64,000 nucleotides of DNA from Nemertoderma westbladi (lineage: Eukaryota; Xenacoelomorpha; Nemertodermatida; Nemertodermatidae): assembly GCA_032718475.1 (NCBI GenBank), contig JAUCBJ010001254.1, positions 29,275 through 93,274 of the forward strand, in the 5' to 3' direction. A program made the position numbers and the translations under genes. Of the stretch, positions 23,901 through 34,299 are shown in pieces (the first letter of the stretch is position 1; each line of letters starts with the position of its first letter). Below the pieces are notes generated by a model that saw nothing but the letters and a program-made list of their open reading frames with translations, searched no databases and was not told the origin of the DNA.

Positions 23901-24358
23901 TGGACAGTCTCTTCCATTTCCCGGACCTGCTGAGAGGAGCACAAACAGTGTTCCCTCAGCTGCTCGAGCAGGAGACCCATCTCCCGTCGTCCCTCAGCTA
24001 CCCACTCAACCGCCGAAGCGGGAGTCGCCAACGTTGTAGCGGGCGAGCGAGAGACAACGGGAGATAAATTCTTAATATCTCGCTCGGCGTCCAGGATGGG
24101 TTCGGACTCGGGAACAGTCCTACTGGGCACAGGTAGTTTAGTACTGTACAAAGGGAATTTATAGGCAGGTTCTGGGAGTACAGGTGTCTCTATCTTTCTT
24201 TCCGCTTCTACTGTTGCCATTGCCTCTGCCGCCTTTCTTTCCGCTTCTGCTGTTGCCATTGCCTCTGCCATCTTCCTTTCAAGACCCTGTCCAAGTCTAA
24301 GACTCATTCTAACACCTTCCAAAAGACTATCTGACAGTGCCCGTTTTGTGTCAGACAT
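20930..24358 (-). CDS. Element D Gag-protease fused to BEL tail remnant
   Basis: This is an open ORF of 1142 residues with ATG at 24356-24358. Residues 30-55 repeat AEAERKAAEAMAT. A coiled coil lies at about 140-182. A DUF1759-type Gag core spans 287-360 (FNGDEMKWLPF). The CCHC knuckle CYNCLRRGHQRRTC is at 597-610, with CVLC and CAKCGAKHH boxes beside it. The aspartic protease core is LLDSGSTGTF (738-747), followed by the A17-type GWYLTGPS (878-885). After an acidic linker (905-930) the chain jumps to WRYCPKKFNPTDIASRG (934-950), which in full BEL/Pao Pol lies beyond RT and RNase H. It ends before integrase. Gag would assemble particles and protease would process them. Compared with E, about 400 N-terminal residues are missing in frame. 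It could be translated as it stands. Confidence 0.9.
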   Translation of the reverse strand: MSDTKRALSDSLLEGVRMSLRLGQGLERKMAEAMATAEAERKAAEAMATVEAERKIETPVLPEPAYKFPLYSTKLPVPSRTVPESEPILDAERDIKNLSPVVSRSPATTLATPASAVEWVAEGRREMGLLLEQLREHCLCSSQQVREMEETVQQLKGTVRESRLELQKVQQSIALERDKLVNLQKGIPPPPVTMCQPVRSEVSHAQGVEPTRIYTASEVETPIVNPIQGDYKPVDNNIPYRPDPNPRNLYTDNSIFNNTMAQESFTRQMARTEARQAVKVGEIVKFNGDEMKWLPFNEYYKDNIQNSVLSNGEKLRYLIECLEGSPKLMALKFIGHPDGLRQVWDTLNIRYGNRTNIARYLYAKLMAPRKFLSSGIIEFSDEIQEICRQLDWLGKSHEYQNSMVVGALASTLPKGGVGTRWDKKVLYMMEQQRRDPTMADLMSFLDREVKLQLLRQSREKTLENKVSEKPVSRRRVTPVCYTDDGESQTSQGEDSGKDTERSYYDNKTPKDQVSKFKSRPNDRREPVQKTPPTSPKRIQVRKPEERTSVHHIAQVKVSNIKPKCVLCDGPHRLNACDKFLRKSLEDRREVMWDKRLCYNCLRRGHQRRTCNSDARCAKCGAKHHILLHTEFERNSPSQVSESELHVQFSDVNDTDQSEMEGFYTDEFSDQNESCYLINTTAVYRTLVYEKDTDSDLTLTTSDQQPSWKAPTSNIGIREFPVVQLRVHGPQKSYIVNALLDSGSTGTFIDKELAEVIFAGQPKFRTKLNMSGIMQVWNSTVAADYYIGELSTPQDKLGEYSIRSVKMVAIKNFATTQADLYNWDEDESIQHLNIPRFQTDYPGVQILIGQNAHEALETLEKRPAQPQPLQTYAVRTRVGWYLTGPSRRTLRERLLQDRVRQVSEWEDDTSEGDDPTEGTPHSSDNDNLSSNVDQWRYCPKKFNPTDIASRGATPQELTDTIDRLSEPDFLSKENEWPPHLTPTEIRPAKGAEKVEPETRTGGSELFEPGIDLSVLHVARDDAVDLGLPTASGSFMKIRESDWSSGTSDVSQGLSPLLQRATDHYSSWNRLCDAVIYFERCFYRHYSRTKRKPGIVFRMQRLNHPVGRLCLSEGNGGLSGNCGRQDSLPTTTSLILQTSRDSIT

Positions 24359-26727
24359 GCTTATGTGTACAGTTGAATGTCTACTGCTGTATTACAGTCT
24401 GAGCAAGTCTAGTAACTCAGTATTAACTGCTAGCCTAGTAATTAATTACCGGTACTGCTACTCAGTGTAGCGTGATATATATAATATATTAGAATACCGG
24501 TATGCTTATAGTATATATAACTATTATTACAGACTAGGTTTATCACAGAATACCGGTATAATTTTAGCACAAATATATATAAATATATAATAGGCCTATC
24601 GGAATACCGGTATACAGCTTACAGTTTGTAGTATATATAATTCTGGACTAGAATTAATTACAAGTACCGGTATAATTTCAGCCTAAATTTATAGAAATAA
24701 AGATAATAGGCCTATCGTAAATACCGGTATGCAGTTTACACTTATAGTGTATATATATAAGTATAATTACAAACTAGAATTAATTACAAGTACCGGTATA
24801 ATTTCAGCCGAAATTTATAGAAATAAAGATAATAGGCCTATCGTAAATACCGGTATATCAATTATTTTAAATAATTGAATTTCTGAATTTTAGGGTTACT
24901 TGGTTACTTTACTTACTTTATTACCGTTATTTGAGCAGTAATCCAACTGATATTGAGACCTAATGGTTGTATGGTAGGCCTACGATTTATAAATCGTTAG
25001 ATTTGATTTATAATATATATATACCCGTTTTAATGGGTGTAGTCAATGTTTGAAATAAATGTTATTATTTCTGGGGTAATTACTACACAAAGCGGTACGC
25101 TTTCAGTGAAGTGTTACGTATAGGACACTAAAACAAATGATTCTAATTTACCTAAGTTACTTAATACTACAAATTACGTACAATTCGGGTGAGATTACAA
25201 TCTCTAAATAAACACAAAAATTTACAAAAACACAAAATACGAATTTTTAGGGTAATTTTACAAGAAGTCTACAAACCAGTCTAACTAAGGGTTAGAATCT
25301 GGTTATTACAACGGACAGGGTACTACGGTATTTGAAATAATAAGTAGTAGTAAGTACACTGCGTTGTCCAGATAGGAAAATACCACCGCCTGACGACCTA
25401 TAGCCGTATCGCTATAGGTTCTACGTTATGTATCACGGAGTGTTCCTACCTAGAAGTTAATAGAGCTAATCGAACGTGCCTATCAACCACTTTACAACAC
25501 AAATATAATGTCTACACTAATTACTTCGGAAAGTACTGTACACTAAACCCTAAATTAGGTACGAGTACTTGTACAACATATAATCAGTAGTTAAATATAC
25601 TTGAACAGTTAAAAGAACCACGGCATCTGCTGGAGTGACCGATGCACAAAATCACCAGTCTTTACCTACGCCAAGCAGCCCGTGTAGTACCGGGGTTAAT
25701 TTAACTATAGCGGTATGTATAACAAACACAATTACTGTAGGAACAAACTTGGGGAATGAATGTTGCGAATAATCGCATAAACTCTGAATAATAAATATTA
25801 CGCTACGCGTACAAACTACTCAAACAAAATGCAGACCGAACACTGACAGACTACTATCAAGCCTAAACAAACTACGGTATATGCAGACTCCGAAATGATT
25901 AGGGAGTATGCGCTCTAACCCAGTAGTGCGACTTATTCTTTAGTTGGGGGTTTACCTTACAGCGTTCGCTGCCCCTACTTCCTAACCGTACTTAATCAGA
26001 CAAATGATCTACACACACTGCAGTCCGTTCAGACCTAATAACAGCCGGACAACTATCCAGCCTACAAATTATCTAAATAAAATTATACGCTACCCGTACA
26101 GACTTACACAAACAAAGTACAGACTAAACGATGGCAGACTACTCTCAAGCCTAAATAAACTACAGGACATGCAGACTCCGAAATGATTAGGGAGTATGCG
26201 TTCTAACCCAGTAGTACGACTTATTCTTTAGTTGGGGGTTTACCTTACAGCATTCGCTGCCCCTACTTCCTAACCGTACTTAATCGGACAGGTGATCTAC
26301 ACACACTGCAATCCGTTCAGACTTAACAGCAATCAGACAACAGCTCAGCCTACAAATCGTCTGTACAATCTGATCAGGTTTACACGCCTTCTGTTCAATA
26401 CTGACCTACAAATAAATAAAACTGACAGAAATAGGCCTAAGTAAAATCCCAATAAAAACCAGGCGTCCCCGATTAATTATTAAGACCTACCGGCATATAT
26501 AATCAAATCGAATAATACTGCTGTACTTGTACGGGAAGTACCGGTTAGGACAGTTAGGCCTACCGACCTACTGAAGTACCGGTTCTGGCAGTTGGACCTA
26601 CGGGCCTACGGCAGTACCGGTTCTGGCAGTTGGGCCTACTGACCTACAGATGGACCGTTCAGGTTTACCGGTTGACCGGTACTTTCAACTTTATTGCTTA
26701 CTGCAATAAAGAAGCTATATCCGTTAT
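24359..26727 (-). other. Element D leader
   Basis: This is a noncoding leader between the 5-prime LTR and the Gag ATG. It is AT-rich with repeated TACCGGTAT motifs (24440-24860). It also holds the D version of the roughly 291-bp duplication (about 25800-26370). Confidence 0.75.
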
Positions 26728-27937
26728 TGTTCGCGCTTTCAGACCTTTGGCAGTTTAACCCGCCAAATTAGGATGTCTTCTAGATAATAAATCACCTTTA
26801 GCCTATGACAAGTATTTAATTCACTACACTAGTCGAAACCAATCTGTGCGCGATCATTCACCCGTTGGATATACCCGGGAGATTGGGTTCGACGGCTTAA
26901 TTTTATTGCTATGTAAGCCTAATGTATTATTCGACTGACAGTATTATATAATCTCTGACAATATTATTCACTTTCGGGAAATATTAACAGTTCCTTTAGG
27001 ACGTGGCGCTCTATTTATACAAACAGAGTTATGACTTAAACTACTCACAACGATATGGCTTAGTTATAATTCACATATATGGCGCATTCTTTAGGAAATG
27101 CTTCGTTATCAGTCTCACTCATACACAATGCTGCACAATACTGCACACTGATCTGCCGATCTTCACTGATTTTAGTCACATATAAAAGGAACACGGACCG
27201 AATCATGTAGGGTCTATCAAATAACATTAGATTCACTTCAAACCACTCAACATAGGTCGCAATCATTTATCTGTAACCTTTCTCTCTTACCTTCGGTATA
27301 TCAAGAATATTGGGTTTTCGGGGTTATTTGTCGTTATTCCAAATATAATAATTCATCAACCATATTATGAAGAACTGACAGTAAATAGCAGTATAACAAT
27401 ATAAAGTATGCACAGTGTTACACAGTATGCAGTGTATGCAGTACTGCAGTATGCAGTATGCAGTGATCAGACATCAGACATCAGATAACGGATATATGTC
27501 CTTATAATTAAGCCTACTAGTGTAGGACTAAAAACTGAAAACACGGAGGTGCCAAAAGCCGGTTCTTAGGCTCTGGGCAAAAAATAACACTGAACTACTG
27601 AGTTTCTGTATACACCTCTAACACAGAGACAACAAACGCTCTGATTGGTCAACCTGAACAACGAGAGAACAAATAAACAAAGAAACGTCGACGTGGCAAT
27701 ATCAGCTGCTAGCCGTCGTCATGGTAGCGACACTGTTTTCAAGAGTATCGAGCTTTTACGTCACGGAATTACGGATTATGTCCTCTAAAGTACAAATACC
27801 GAAGAAATAGCTTTTATGTCCGCTAAAACACCAGTACAGCAAGGACACGGCCTTTTTATGCCTGGTAAACCAACTACAGAGTATTTTACGGGAAAAATAA
27901 GGAAAAATAACCGGACAATTCAGCAAAAGCTTTTACA
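26728..27937 (-). repeat. Element D 5-prime LTR (1210 bp)
   Basis: It is the same length as the 3-prime LTR with two substitutions and no indels. The leader starts at 26727 going left with ATAACGGATATAG. No clear TGG-type primer-binding site is visible next to it. Confidence 0.93.
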
Positions 27938-27942
27938 GCTTA

Positions 27943-28840
27943 AGATACCTAGATTCAACACAGACTACCCTGGAGTGCAAATACTCATCGGCCAAAATGC
28001 GCATGAGGCGCTTGAGACATTGGAGAAACGGCCTGCTCAACCGCAACCACTACAACTGGCCCTTCCCGTAGAACTTTCATGGAAAGGTTACCAAAAGAAC
28101 GGGTATACCAAGTAAGTGAATGGGAAGCGGAGAGCAGTGAGGTAGACGACCCAACTGAGGGAACACCATACTCCTCAGATAATGACGATATTAACTCCAA
28201 TGTAGATCAATGGAGACATTGCCCCGAGACGATTAATCTAGCCGACATCGCTTCCAGAGGAGCAACTCCTCAAGAACTGACAGATACTCCAGACTGGTTA
28301 GGTGGACCCTACTTCCTAAGTAAAGAAGATGAATGGCCTCCCCATCTTACCACGGCTGAGATTAGACAAGCCAAGGGAGCGGAGAAAGTCAAACCTAAAA
28401 CCCGGACGAGTAAATCAAGGTTATTTAAACCCGTGATAGATCTGTCTGTACTACACATTGCCAGGGACGACGCTGTGGATCTAAACTCCCCCACCGCGAA
28501 CCGATCTGTTGTGGAGATCAGAGAGAGAGACTGGAGATCTGGAACACCAGATGTCTCGCCGGGACTCTCACCTCTCCTGCCGGGAGCGATGGACCACTAT
28601 AGATCCTGGAATCGGCTTTGTAAGGCCGTCGTGTATTTGAAGCGATGTTTTTATCGTCACTATTCCAGGACGAAAAGGAAACCTGGAATTGTATTCGAAA
28701 CACAACAACTCAATCGCCCAGTTGGTCGTTTATGTTTACTGGAAAGAGACCGAGAACTGTCCGGAAACTATGGAAGGCAAGATACTCTTCCCACGACCAC
28801 CTTCCTAATCCAACAAACATCTAGGGACTCCCCAGCGTAA
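27943..28840 (+). pseudogene. Element E gag-protease, C-terminal part
   Basis: It resumes the E frame after the GCTTA duplication: LKIPRFNTDYPGVQ, matching D residues 831 onward. A small deletion removes the TYAVRTRVGWYL segment and shifts the frame near 28055. From 28079 the tail remnant is open to a TAA at 28838-28840, with ADIASRGATPQEL, GGPYFL and the YRHYSRTKRKPG block. Its acidic linker joins the tail at the same point as in D. Confidence 0.85.
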
Positions 28841-30473
28841 CAGCGTCTGGAGTGGGTGTGTGACTATATTTTATATTTGTTTTTATTATTTTATATTTAT
28901 GTATGTATTATTATGTAATTTTATTATAATCGTTTTCTTTAATTTTATTTAGTAGAAGGTTATTTTAGCTATTATTTAGTAGATTAGTGCCATATATATT
29001 CGCGTTTATTACTTAATTACTTATATATTATATATTTAGTGCGACGGCGAGAAATAATTATTTTTCTCTTTCCTTACTGTCCGTATTATATTATAAATAC
29101 GTGACTACAGTAAGATGAAATATCCGTACTTATTAAAGTACAATAAAGCTCCTACTATATTCAAGTATTATTGGTAAGTAGAGTATTAGGAATGCAAAAT
29201 TCAGATCCTCGTGTCTCGGCTAAACCAAGCTCTGGGTAGACCTTGGAAACGACTTGCCTCTTCTCACTGACATTGCTTCTTGCGATATTGCTCTCATACC
29301 GTATATTAAATAATACATATAGTAGCGTGATGTCCTTTTAACAGTAGCGTAAAACGCAAAATAAATCTGTTAAACCCTTTGACCATCTGTAATTCTAGTC
29401 GATTAAGATATCGCGGCACCCACCGATATACTTAAAAGACAAAATTCTAGAATCAGTGGTTAACGTCCCCAGACAAGTTCTGGAATAAACTGGTGCCCAT
29501 CCTAAATATTCACTATTAATATTTATAAAATCTGTCAAATTTTAGATCCTTTAAAATTCTAGTCTATTAAGATATCGTAGCACTTACCGATATTCTTAAA
29601 AAGACCAATTTCCTAGAATCAAGGATCCTAGTCCCCAGACATGTTCTGGAATAAAATTGTGTCTATTTAATATTAAATAATAAAATTTATGGGAATAAAT
29701 TTAAATTCATATTTTAATGAATTTGATAAATTGTCATTTTTATACAATTTATAACATTCCCGAAATTCCATAAATTAATAGATCATGGGAGCGGAGATTC
29801 ACCCTATTAAGTGTATTAGTGTGCGAGAATCTCCAATATATAGTCAATAGCCAATAAAATTCATAAAATCATGTATAAAGGGGATATTGACAATTAAAGA
29901 ATTACTATTAAATAGCATCCCAGATCTGTATGCATGAGAATTACCCTAATTCTACTGCTAGCTTTCCATAATGTCACCATGGCAACAACCACGCTAGAAT
30001 TAGAAGTGAGTTAAAAGAACAATAGAAAGCTTGCCCCATTGAATAGCATAGGGAGTAAATAGCACACTGCTAGTATCCAAGGATACATAATAATAACGTG
30101 GCATTCTGGAAGGCACTGACTAACGGACAAATGGCCCGAATGTGTACGGTTTGTGACAGTTGTGTGGAATTTGTGCGTTTATAGGTGAATGTTACTACTA
30201 AAGTGTGTTTACAGTAGCGAGTCGCAATTGTGAAAGTAGCCCTAACTCTCCAGTAAGAACCTGAAGTAAATCTAAGCCTATGGGACGGACGGTGGAGTGA
30301 CTCGCGCTGGTTGTTGTGGTCGTTGTGCAGCTACTACGTTGGCGATAGGCACATCGGCGAAAGTACACCAGCGCTGAGGATCTTGCGCTGTCCGGGGGCC
30401 GAGAGGGGTAGGCAGTGACACCCGCTAGCCTAATTATAACTAATTATAATATTGATAAACTCATATAGCAGCT
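28841..30473 (+). other. Element E noncoding spacer
   Basis: It mirrors 19284-20929 of D. It includes the two related roughly 180-bp blocks with GATATCG and TTCTAGAATC (about 29400-29660) and a perfect X-box consensus GTCACCATGGCAAC at 29973-29986, 488 bp before the second ORF. Confidence 0.65.
29973..29986 (+). promoter_or_regulatory. RFX-type X-box
   Basis: GTCACCATGGCAAC fits GTNRCCNNRGYAAC at every position. D has GTCACCATAGCAAC at the corresponding place (19772-19785, complement), also a full match. It could be an internal promoter element for the second ORF. Confidence 0.4.
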
Positions 30474-30920
30474 ATGACTGAGTTGATAGAAGATGATCTT
30501 GGTATCAGGGAGAAATATACTCTACCGTTGCAAGCGTTTGTTGATAGCTTGATACGCAGCGACGCTAGTCCAACTACTATGGAGGACGATGGTCGTTATA
30601 TCGAACCGCCGATGTCCCAGGAGCAACTTACGCGTGAATTGGACTATCGAAAATTCACTGCTCGCTATACGCATCGTAATGGTACGCATATGGACTTCTT
30701 AAATACTGGTCATCCTATCGATTTACACGATACGGACGATGTCGACACCGAAAGGGAAATGGTACTATTTAAATATCCTACCCAGCGGAGTCGGAACAAT
30801 AAACTGAAAATCGAATGCGAAAATTCTATTCGAAATCGACTCGAAAGAGAAGACGTTAAAGAACCGGATAAACGCGGTAACTCCAACGTATATTTGGAAT
30901 TCTTGAGAGAAACATTGTAA
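30474..30920 (+). CDS. Element E second ORF, first part (148 residues, unknown)
   Basis: The ATG at 30474 opens MTELIEDDLGIREKYTL. The product is acidic at the N-terminus and charged throughout. It contains a PPMSQEQLTRELDYRKF motif that is identical in D, and ends FLRETL. No signal peptide, membrane segment or known enzyme motif is visible. The stop is in the same place in D, which argues that this short frame was a real unit. D shows mostly conservative changes over the first 100 residues, consistent with past selection. It may have been an accessory protein of the element. I do not recognise the family. Confidence 0.55.
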   Translation: MTELIEDDLGIREKYTLPLQAFVDSLIRSDASPTTMEDDGRYIEPPMSQEQLTRELDYRKFTARYTHRNGTHMDFLNTGHPIDLHDTDDVDTEREMVLFKYPTQRSRNNKLKIECENSIRNRLEREDVKEPDKRGNSNVYLEFLRETL

Positions 30921-32024
30921 AACCGAATAAATATCACCCACGTTTCCCCTACAAGACGTGCGTCTTTGGTATTATTGCGATGAGTGCCCAAGACCCAACC
31001 AACGAGCGGAAAGACGTGAACATCCGTAGAGACGTTGCTTTAAACACGGTTTTACTCGCTATATTTACGGGAGTTTCGAGCGAAACTTGTTCGATGTATC
31101 ACCTACGCTCATTCGATTCAAACGATCCTTAAATAAACCTATGATCAGAGTTCCGGAATACTTGGTCAGGCCTCCTCATTCCCTAGTTAGACTTCAGACT
31201 CTTGATCCTAATAGTATCACGGATCCTCCCAAACTGTACTCACTGTTCAAAGATCTAGTGTTACCCGAACAGTTAGTCGGTGGCACTCCGGTTGTGGGCT
31301 CCCTAAATATTCGCCCATCTTACCTAGCCGGATTGGGACACGGACATCTAATATCGCCATTCAATCGTATTATCGTCCTGGTTTAACCCGATACAACCTG
31401 TCACCGAGGCAGAGGAGAGAGTTGTACGAAACGCGTTGGACACTATTCTTCAAAAGATCGGAAAAGGAACCTACAATTGTTTAGAGAAATGTAAATTGCA
31501 GCAACAAGTCCAAGCGGTAAACGAATTAGCTTTATCTCAGTTCGATCAGGAAATCCAGAATCTCTAAGAAGATATCGAACCTGGATGGCTCTACTTTCTG
31601 CAAGAGTTTGGATAAATGTTTTCAACGACAAGCGGAGGAAAATCAGCTCGAGGAGAAGCATATCGATCCCGATAGAGCCCGAGAACGCAAGTTGGAAAGA
31701 ATCATCAAACCGAGGAAATTTCTCACTATACACAGTCCACCTACCGCTATCGTTCAGACGACCCGTCAGGGACCAGTAAGAGCTGCTGTCTCAAAACACG
31801 CTCTCAAGGTTGTTCGACCTCGTTCCACTGAGGTTGATACCGATCAACCGGGTACCTCGACCGGCGGATACACCGACCGTAACCCTAAACCTTCTGATGC
31901 AATTGTATTGCACCCTTCACCCAAGGGTTATAGCTCTCCTAGTAAAGTGGCTCGCCCCAAAGAGAAAAGGACTCTTGCTAGCCTCAAAAAACTGCGTAAA
32001 CGCCGTCCGCGCAAGAAAAACTAA
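30921..32024 (+). pseudogene. Element E second coding region, downstream remnants
   Basis: Several overlapping plus-strand frames together align with D: one from 30980 (MSAQDPTNERKD), one at 31087-31386 (RVPEYLVRPPHSLVRLQ) and one at 31608-32024 ending in the basic LRKRRPRKKN. Stops and shifts separate them in both elements, so the original single frame, or a spliced form, cannot be read directly. The basic tail could bind nucleic acid or act as a nuclear localisation signal. That is inference. Confidence 0.5.
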
Positions 32025-32102
32025 CTGTTTAGAGTATTTTTATATTTTAGAAACTGGGATTTTTTATATTTTATAGAATTAAATCCCATTTTCTGGGAGC
32101 GG

Positions 32103-33274
32103 TGTAAAGGCTTTTGCGGATCTAGCTAGTTATTTTCCCCACAAAGTACTCTGTAGGTGTTTTAACGGACATAAAAAGCCGTTTCCTTACTGTACCGGTG
32201 TTTTAGTGGACATAAAAAGCCATTTCTTCTGTATGTGTACTTTAGCGGACATAACTAGCGATTTTATGTCGCAATAAGCCAATAATCCTCTTGATACAGT
32301 GTAGTTACGATAACGACATCTATCAGCTGATATGTACACGTGTAATTTTTCCCTTGTTCTTTGTTCGGTCGACCAATCAGAGCGATTTTCTTTGTGTTGG
32401 ACAGTGCATATATAAACTCACGCAATTCAGTCAGTATGTATCTTTCTAAGCCCAGAACACCGGCTTAGGATTCTTCTGTACTTCTGTGGAAGTTTCAGAC
32501 TTTAGCCAAACATTAGAACGGCTTTGATCATAGAAACGTATAACTGTTATCCTGCCATACCTGGCATACCAGACTCACCTAACCTTTCACCGCATTATTT
32601 TACTGCTATTTGCTGTCGATTATTAATTGTTAGAAGTTGATTGATATGTTGTTATATTTGGAGAATATCGATGAATAATCATAAAACCCCAATCTTCTTG
32701 ATATATTGAAGGTTAGAGAGACCAGTTACATATAGCAATTGCGACTTACATTAAAGTGGTTTTGGAGTGAATCTAATGCTATTTAATAGGCCCTACATGT
32801 GTCAGTTGCTATTCTCCTTATGTATGATCAAATTCAGTGAAGGTCGGCAGATCAGTGTGCAGCAGTGTGAGGTAGTGTGCATGAGTGTGACAGGTAACAA
32901 AGCATTTCCTAAAGAATGCGCCTTATACGTAAATCATTAGCCATCCTGTTGTGCTTAGTGTAAGTCATAACTCTGTTTACATACTTAGAGCGCCACGTCC
33001 TAAAGGAACTGTTGATATTTCCCGAAAGTGAATAATATTTGTCAGAGATTATATATTAACGATCAATCGAATAATACAGTAGGCCTACACCGCAATAAGG
33101 TCAGAGCTTCCGAATCCAGTCTCCCGGGTATATCCAGCGGGTGAATGGTCGCGCATAGGCTGGCTTCGGCTAATGTAGTGTATCCAATACTCGTCATAGG
33201 CTAAAGTCGATTTATAACCTAGAAGACACCTAAATTTGGCAGGTTAAACTGCTAAAGGTCTGAAAGCGCGAACA
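32103..33274 (+). repeat. Element E 3-prime LTR (1172 bp)
   Basis: It starts TGTAAAGGC directly after the purine tract GGGAGCGG (32095-32102) and ends GCGCGAACA before the target duplication GGTTG. Confidence 0.92.
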
Positions 33275-33554
33275 GGTTGGCTGGAGACCTCGGTCCTCGA
33301 CTCACGTTCCTCTTCACCTCGTGCTCGTCCATTTTCATCCTCTCCAACCAAACCGCCATTCTTCAGCGAATCCGGTGTGGCGGGCCGGTAACACCTTATC
33401 GCCGCCTCCCGAATCGTTGCGTCTCTGTCACTGGGAGTGCGCTGCAGACTTCTTCCCTTCTCCGAACCCTGGGACGTTGTTGGTTAGCTCATTGTTGTTG
33501 GCATGATCTAAACTTGTTGTGGGTGTTAGTCACAATCTCGAAGTCGGTTTAAAC
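33275..33554 (-). pseudogene. Element F gag remnant, N-terminal part
   Basis: The minus-strand frame reads ATIREAAIRCYRPATPDS, clearly related to LTIREAATKRYRPTTPEP near the start of the Gag at 50604. It runs directly into 9181 once E is removed. The start region and primer-binding site near 33554 are degraded. Confidence 0.8.
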
Positions 33555-34182
33555 TGTGACGGGATCCGAGTTGGCGAGGGATCCCGCCCGGTGTGTGTTT
33601 CGTGGTTAATACGCGTCGCCGCATCCGCTAATGTGGTTCTCACTAAAGGCTTGGTGCTGAAAGGCCGAAGGCCAGTATAATAAAGTTCTGAGTTTTAGGG
33701 TAAACCCAATTATTGTTGTTAATAATCTCAGAAGTATGAGTACCGATAATATAGCACAATCAGTATTGCACAATAATAGCAGTTACAACGACGGTTTAAA
33801 CCGTTTAGCTTCCACCCTGAATAATAGCCAACTGAACCATAATTAACACTGGGTAACATATTTAGTTATATGGACATTACATGGGAGGTTACACACATTG
33901 CTTACTGTAATACCTACCAGTAAATGCGCGCTAATTGATGGTGTACCGCCCCGCTATTGGTTGGTTTACCTCCCCTAGCCACTCCCTGTCTTTCCTGGCC
34001 CTATGTCGGCTTCCCCTTGAGATGTGCTGGCATCTCTCTCTCTCTAGCTGGCAATGTATATTGCCTCGTTCCCTCTAGTATGCAATATTGCGTTGGGCAA
34101 TATTGCATATCTAATCGTGATTCGTAAATCACGACTTTCCCCATTCTCCGCTGGGTGGTGCAGCGGATTGGATCCGCTAACA
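33555..34182 (-). mobile_element. Element F 5-prime LTR (628 bp)
   Basis: On the plus strand it starts TGTGACGGGATCC and ends CGCTAACA, the same termini as the 537-bp LTRs of G. It has the near-terminal GGGATCC/GGATCCC inverted repeat. No target duplication joins its right flank (CCAAA) to the left flank of F (ATATT), so F has been rearranged or deleted at one end. Confidence 0.8.
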
Positions 34183-34299
34183 CCAAATCCAGGTGCTATA
34201 TTTAAGGATTCAGCAATCAGCAGCCAACCAAATCTATCTACAAACAAAAATTAATCATATCCCCAAACTAACAAGATTAAGAATAAAAACCAAAACTGC

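Larger units (their letters stand above)
16710..27937 (-). mobile_element. Element D: young BEL/Pao-like LTR element lacking RT and integrase
   Basis: It is 11,228 bp long with two 1210-bp LTRs that differ at only two positions (16846/26864 and 17656/27674). The 5-bp target duplication GCTTA is exact (16705-16709 and 27938-27942). It lies on the minus strand inside the protease-downstream region of E. Order on the minus strand: LTR, 2.4-kb leader, one open Gag-protease-tail ORF, noncoding part, second coding region, polypurine GGGAGCGG, LTR. There is no RT, RNase H or integrase. The near-identical LTRs and open gag imply recent insertion, with enzymes supplied by a relative. Confidence 0.93.
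9182..33274 (+). mobile_element. Element E: BEL/Pao-like LTR element lacking RT and integrase, interrupted by D
   Basis: Two LTRs (9182-10358 and 32103-33274) in the same orientation are flanked by a perfect 5-bp target duplication GGTTG (9177-9181 and 33275-33279). Without D the element is about 12.9 kb: LTR, 2.3-kb leader, Gag-protease with a tail remnant, a 1.6-kb noncoding part, a second coding region, polypurine tract and LTR. No RT YXDD box or integrase is found. It lies inside gag of element F, in opposite orientation. The LTRs differ by roughly ten substitutions and two indels, so it is moderately recent, but its gag is frameshifted. Confidence 0.9.
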
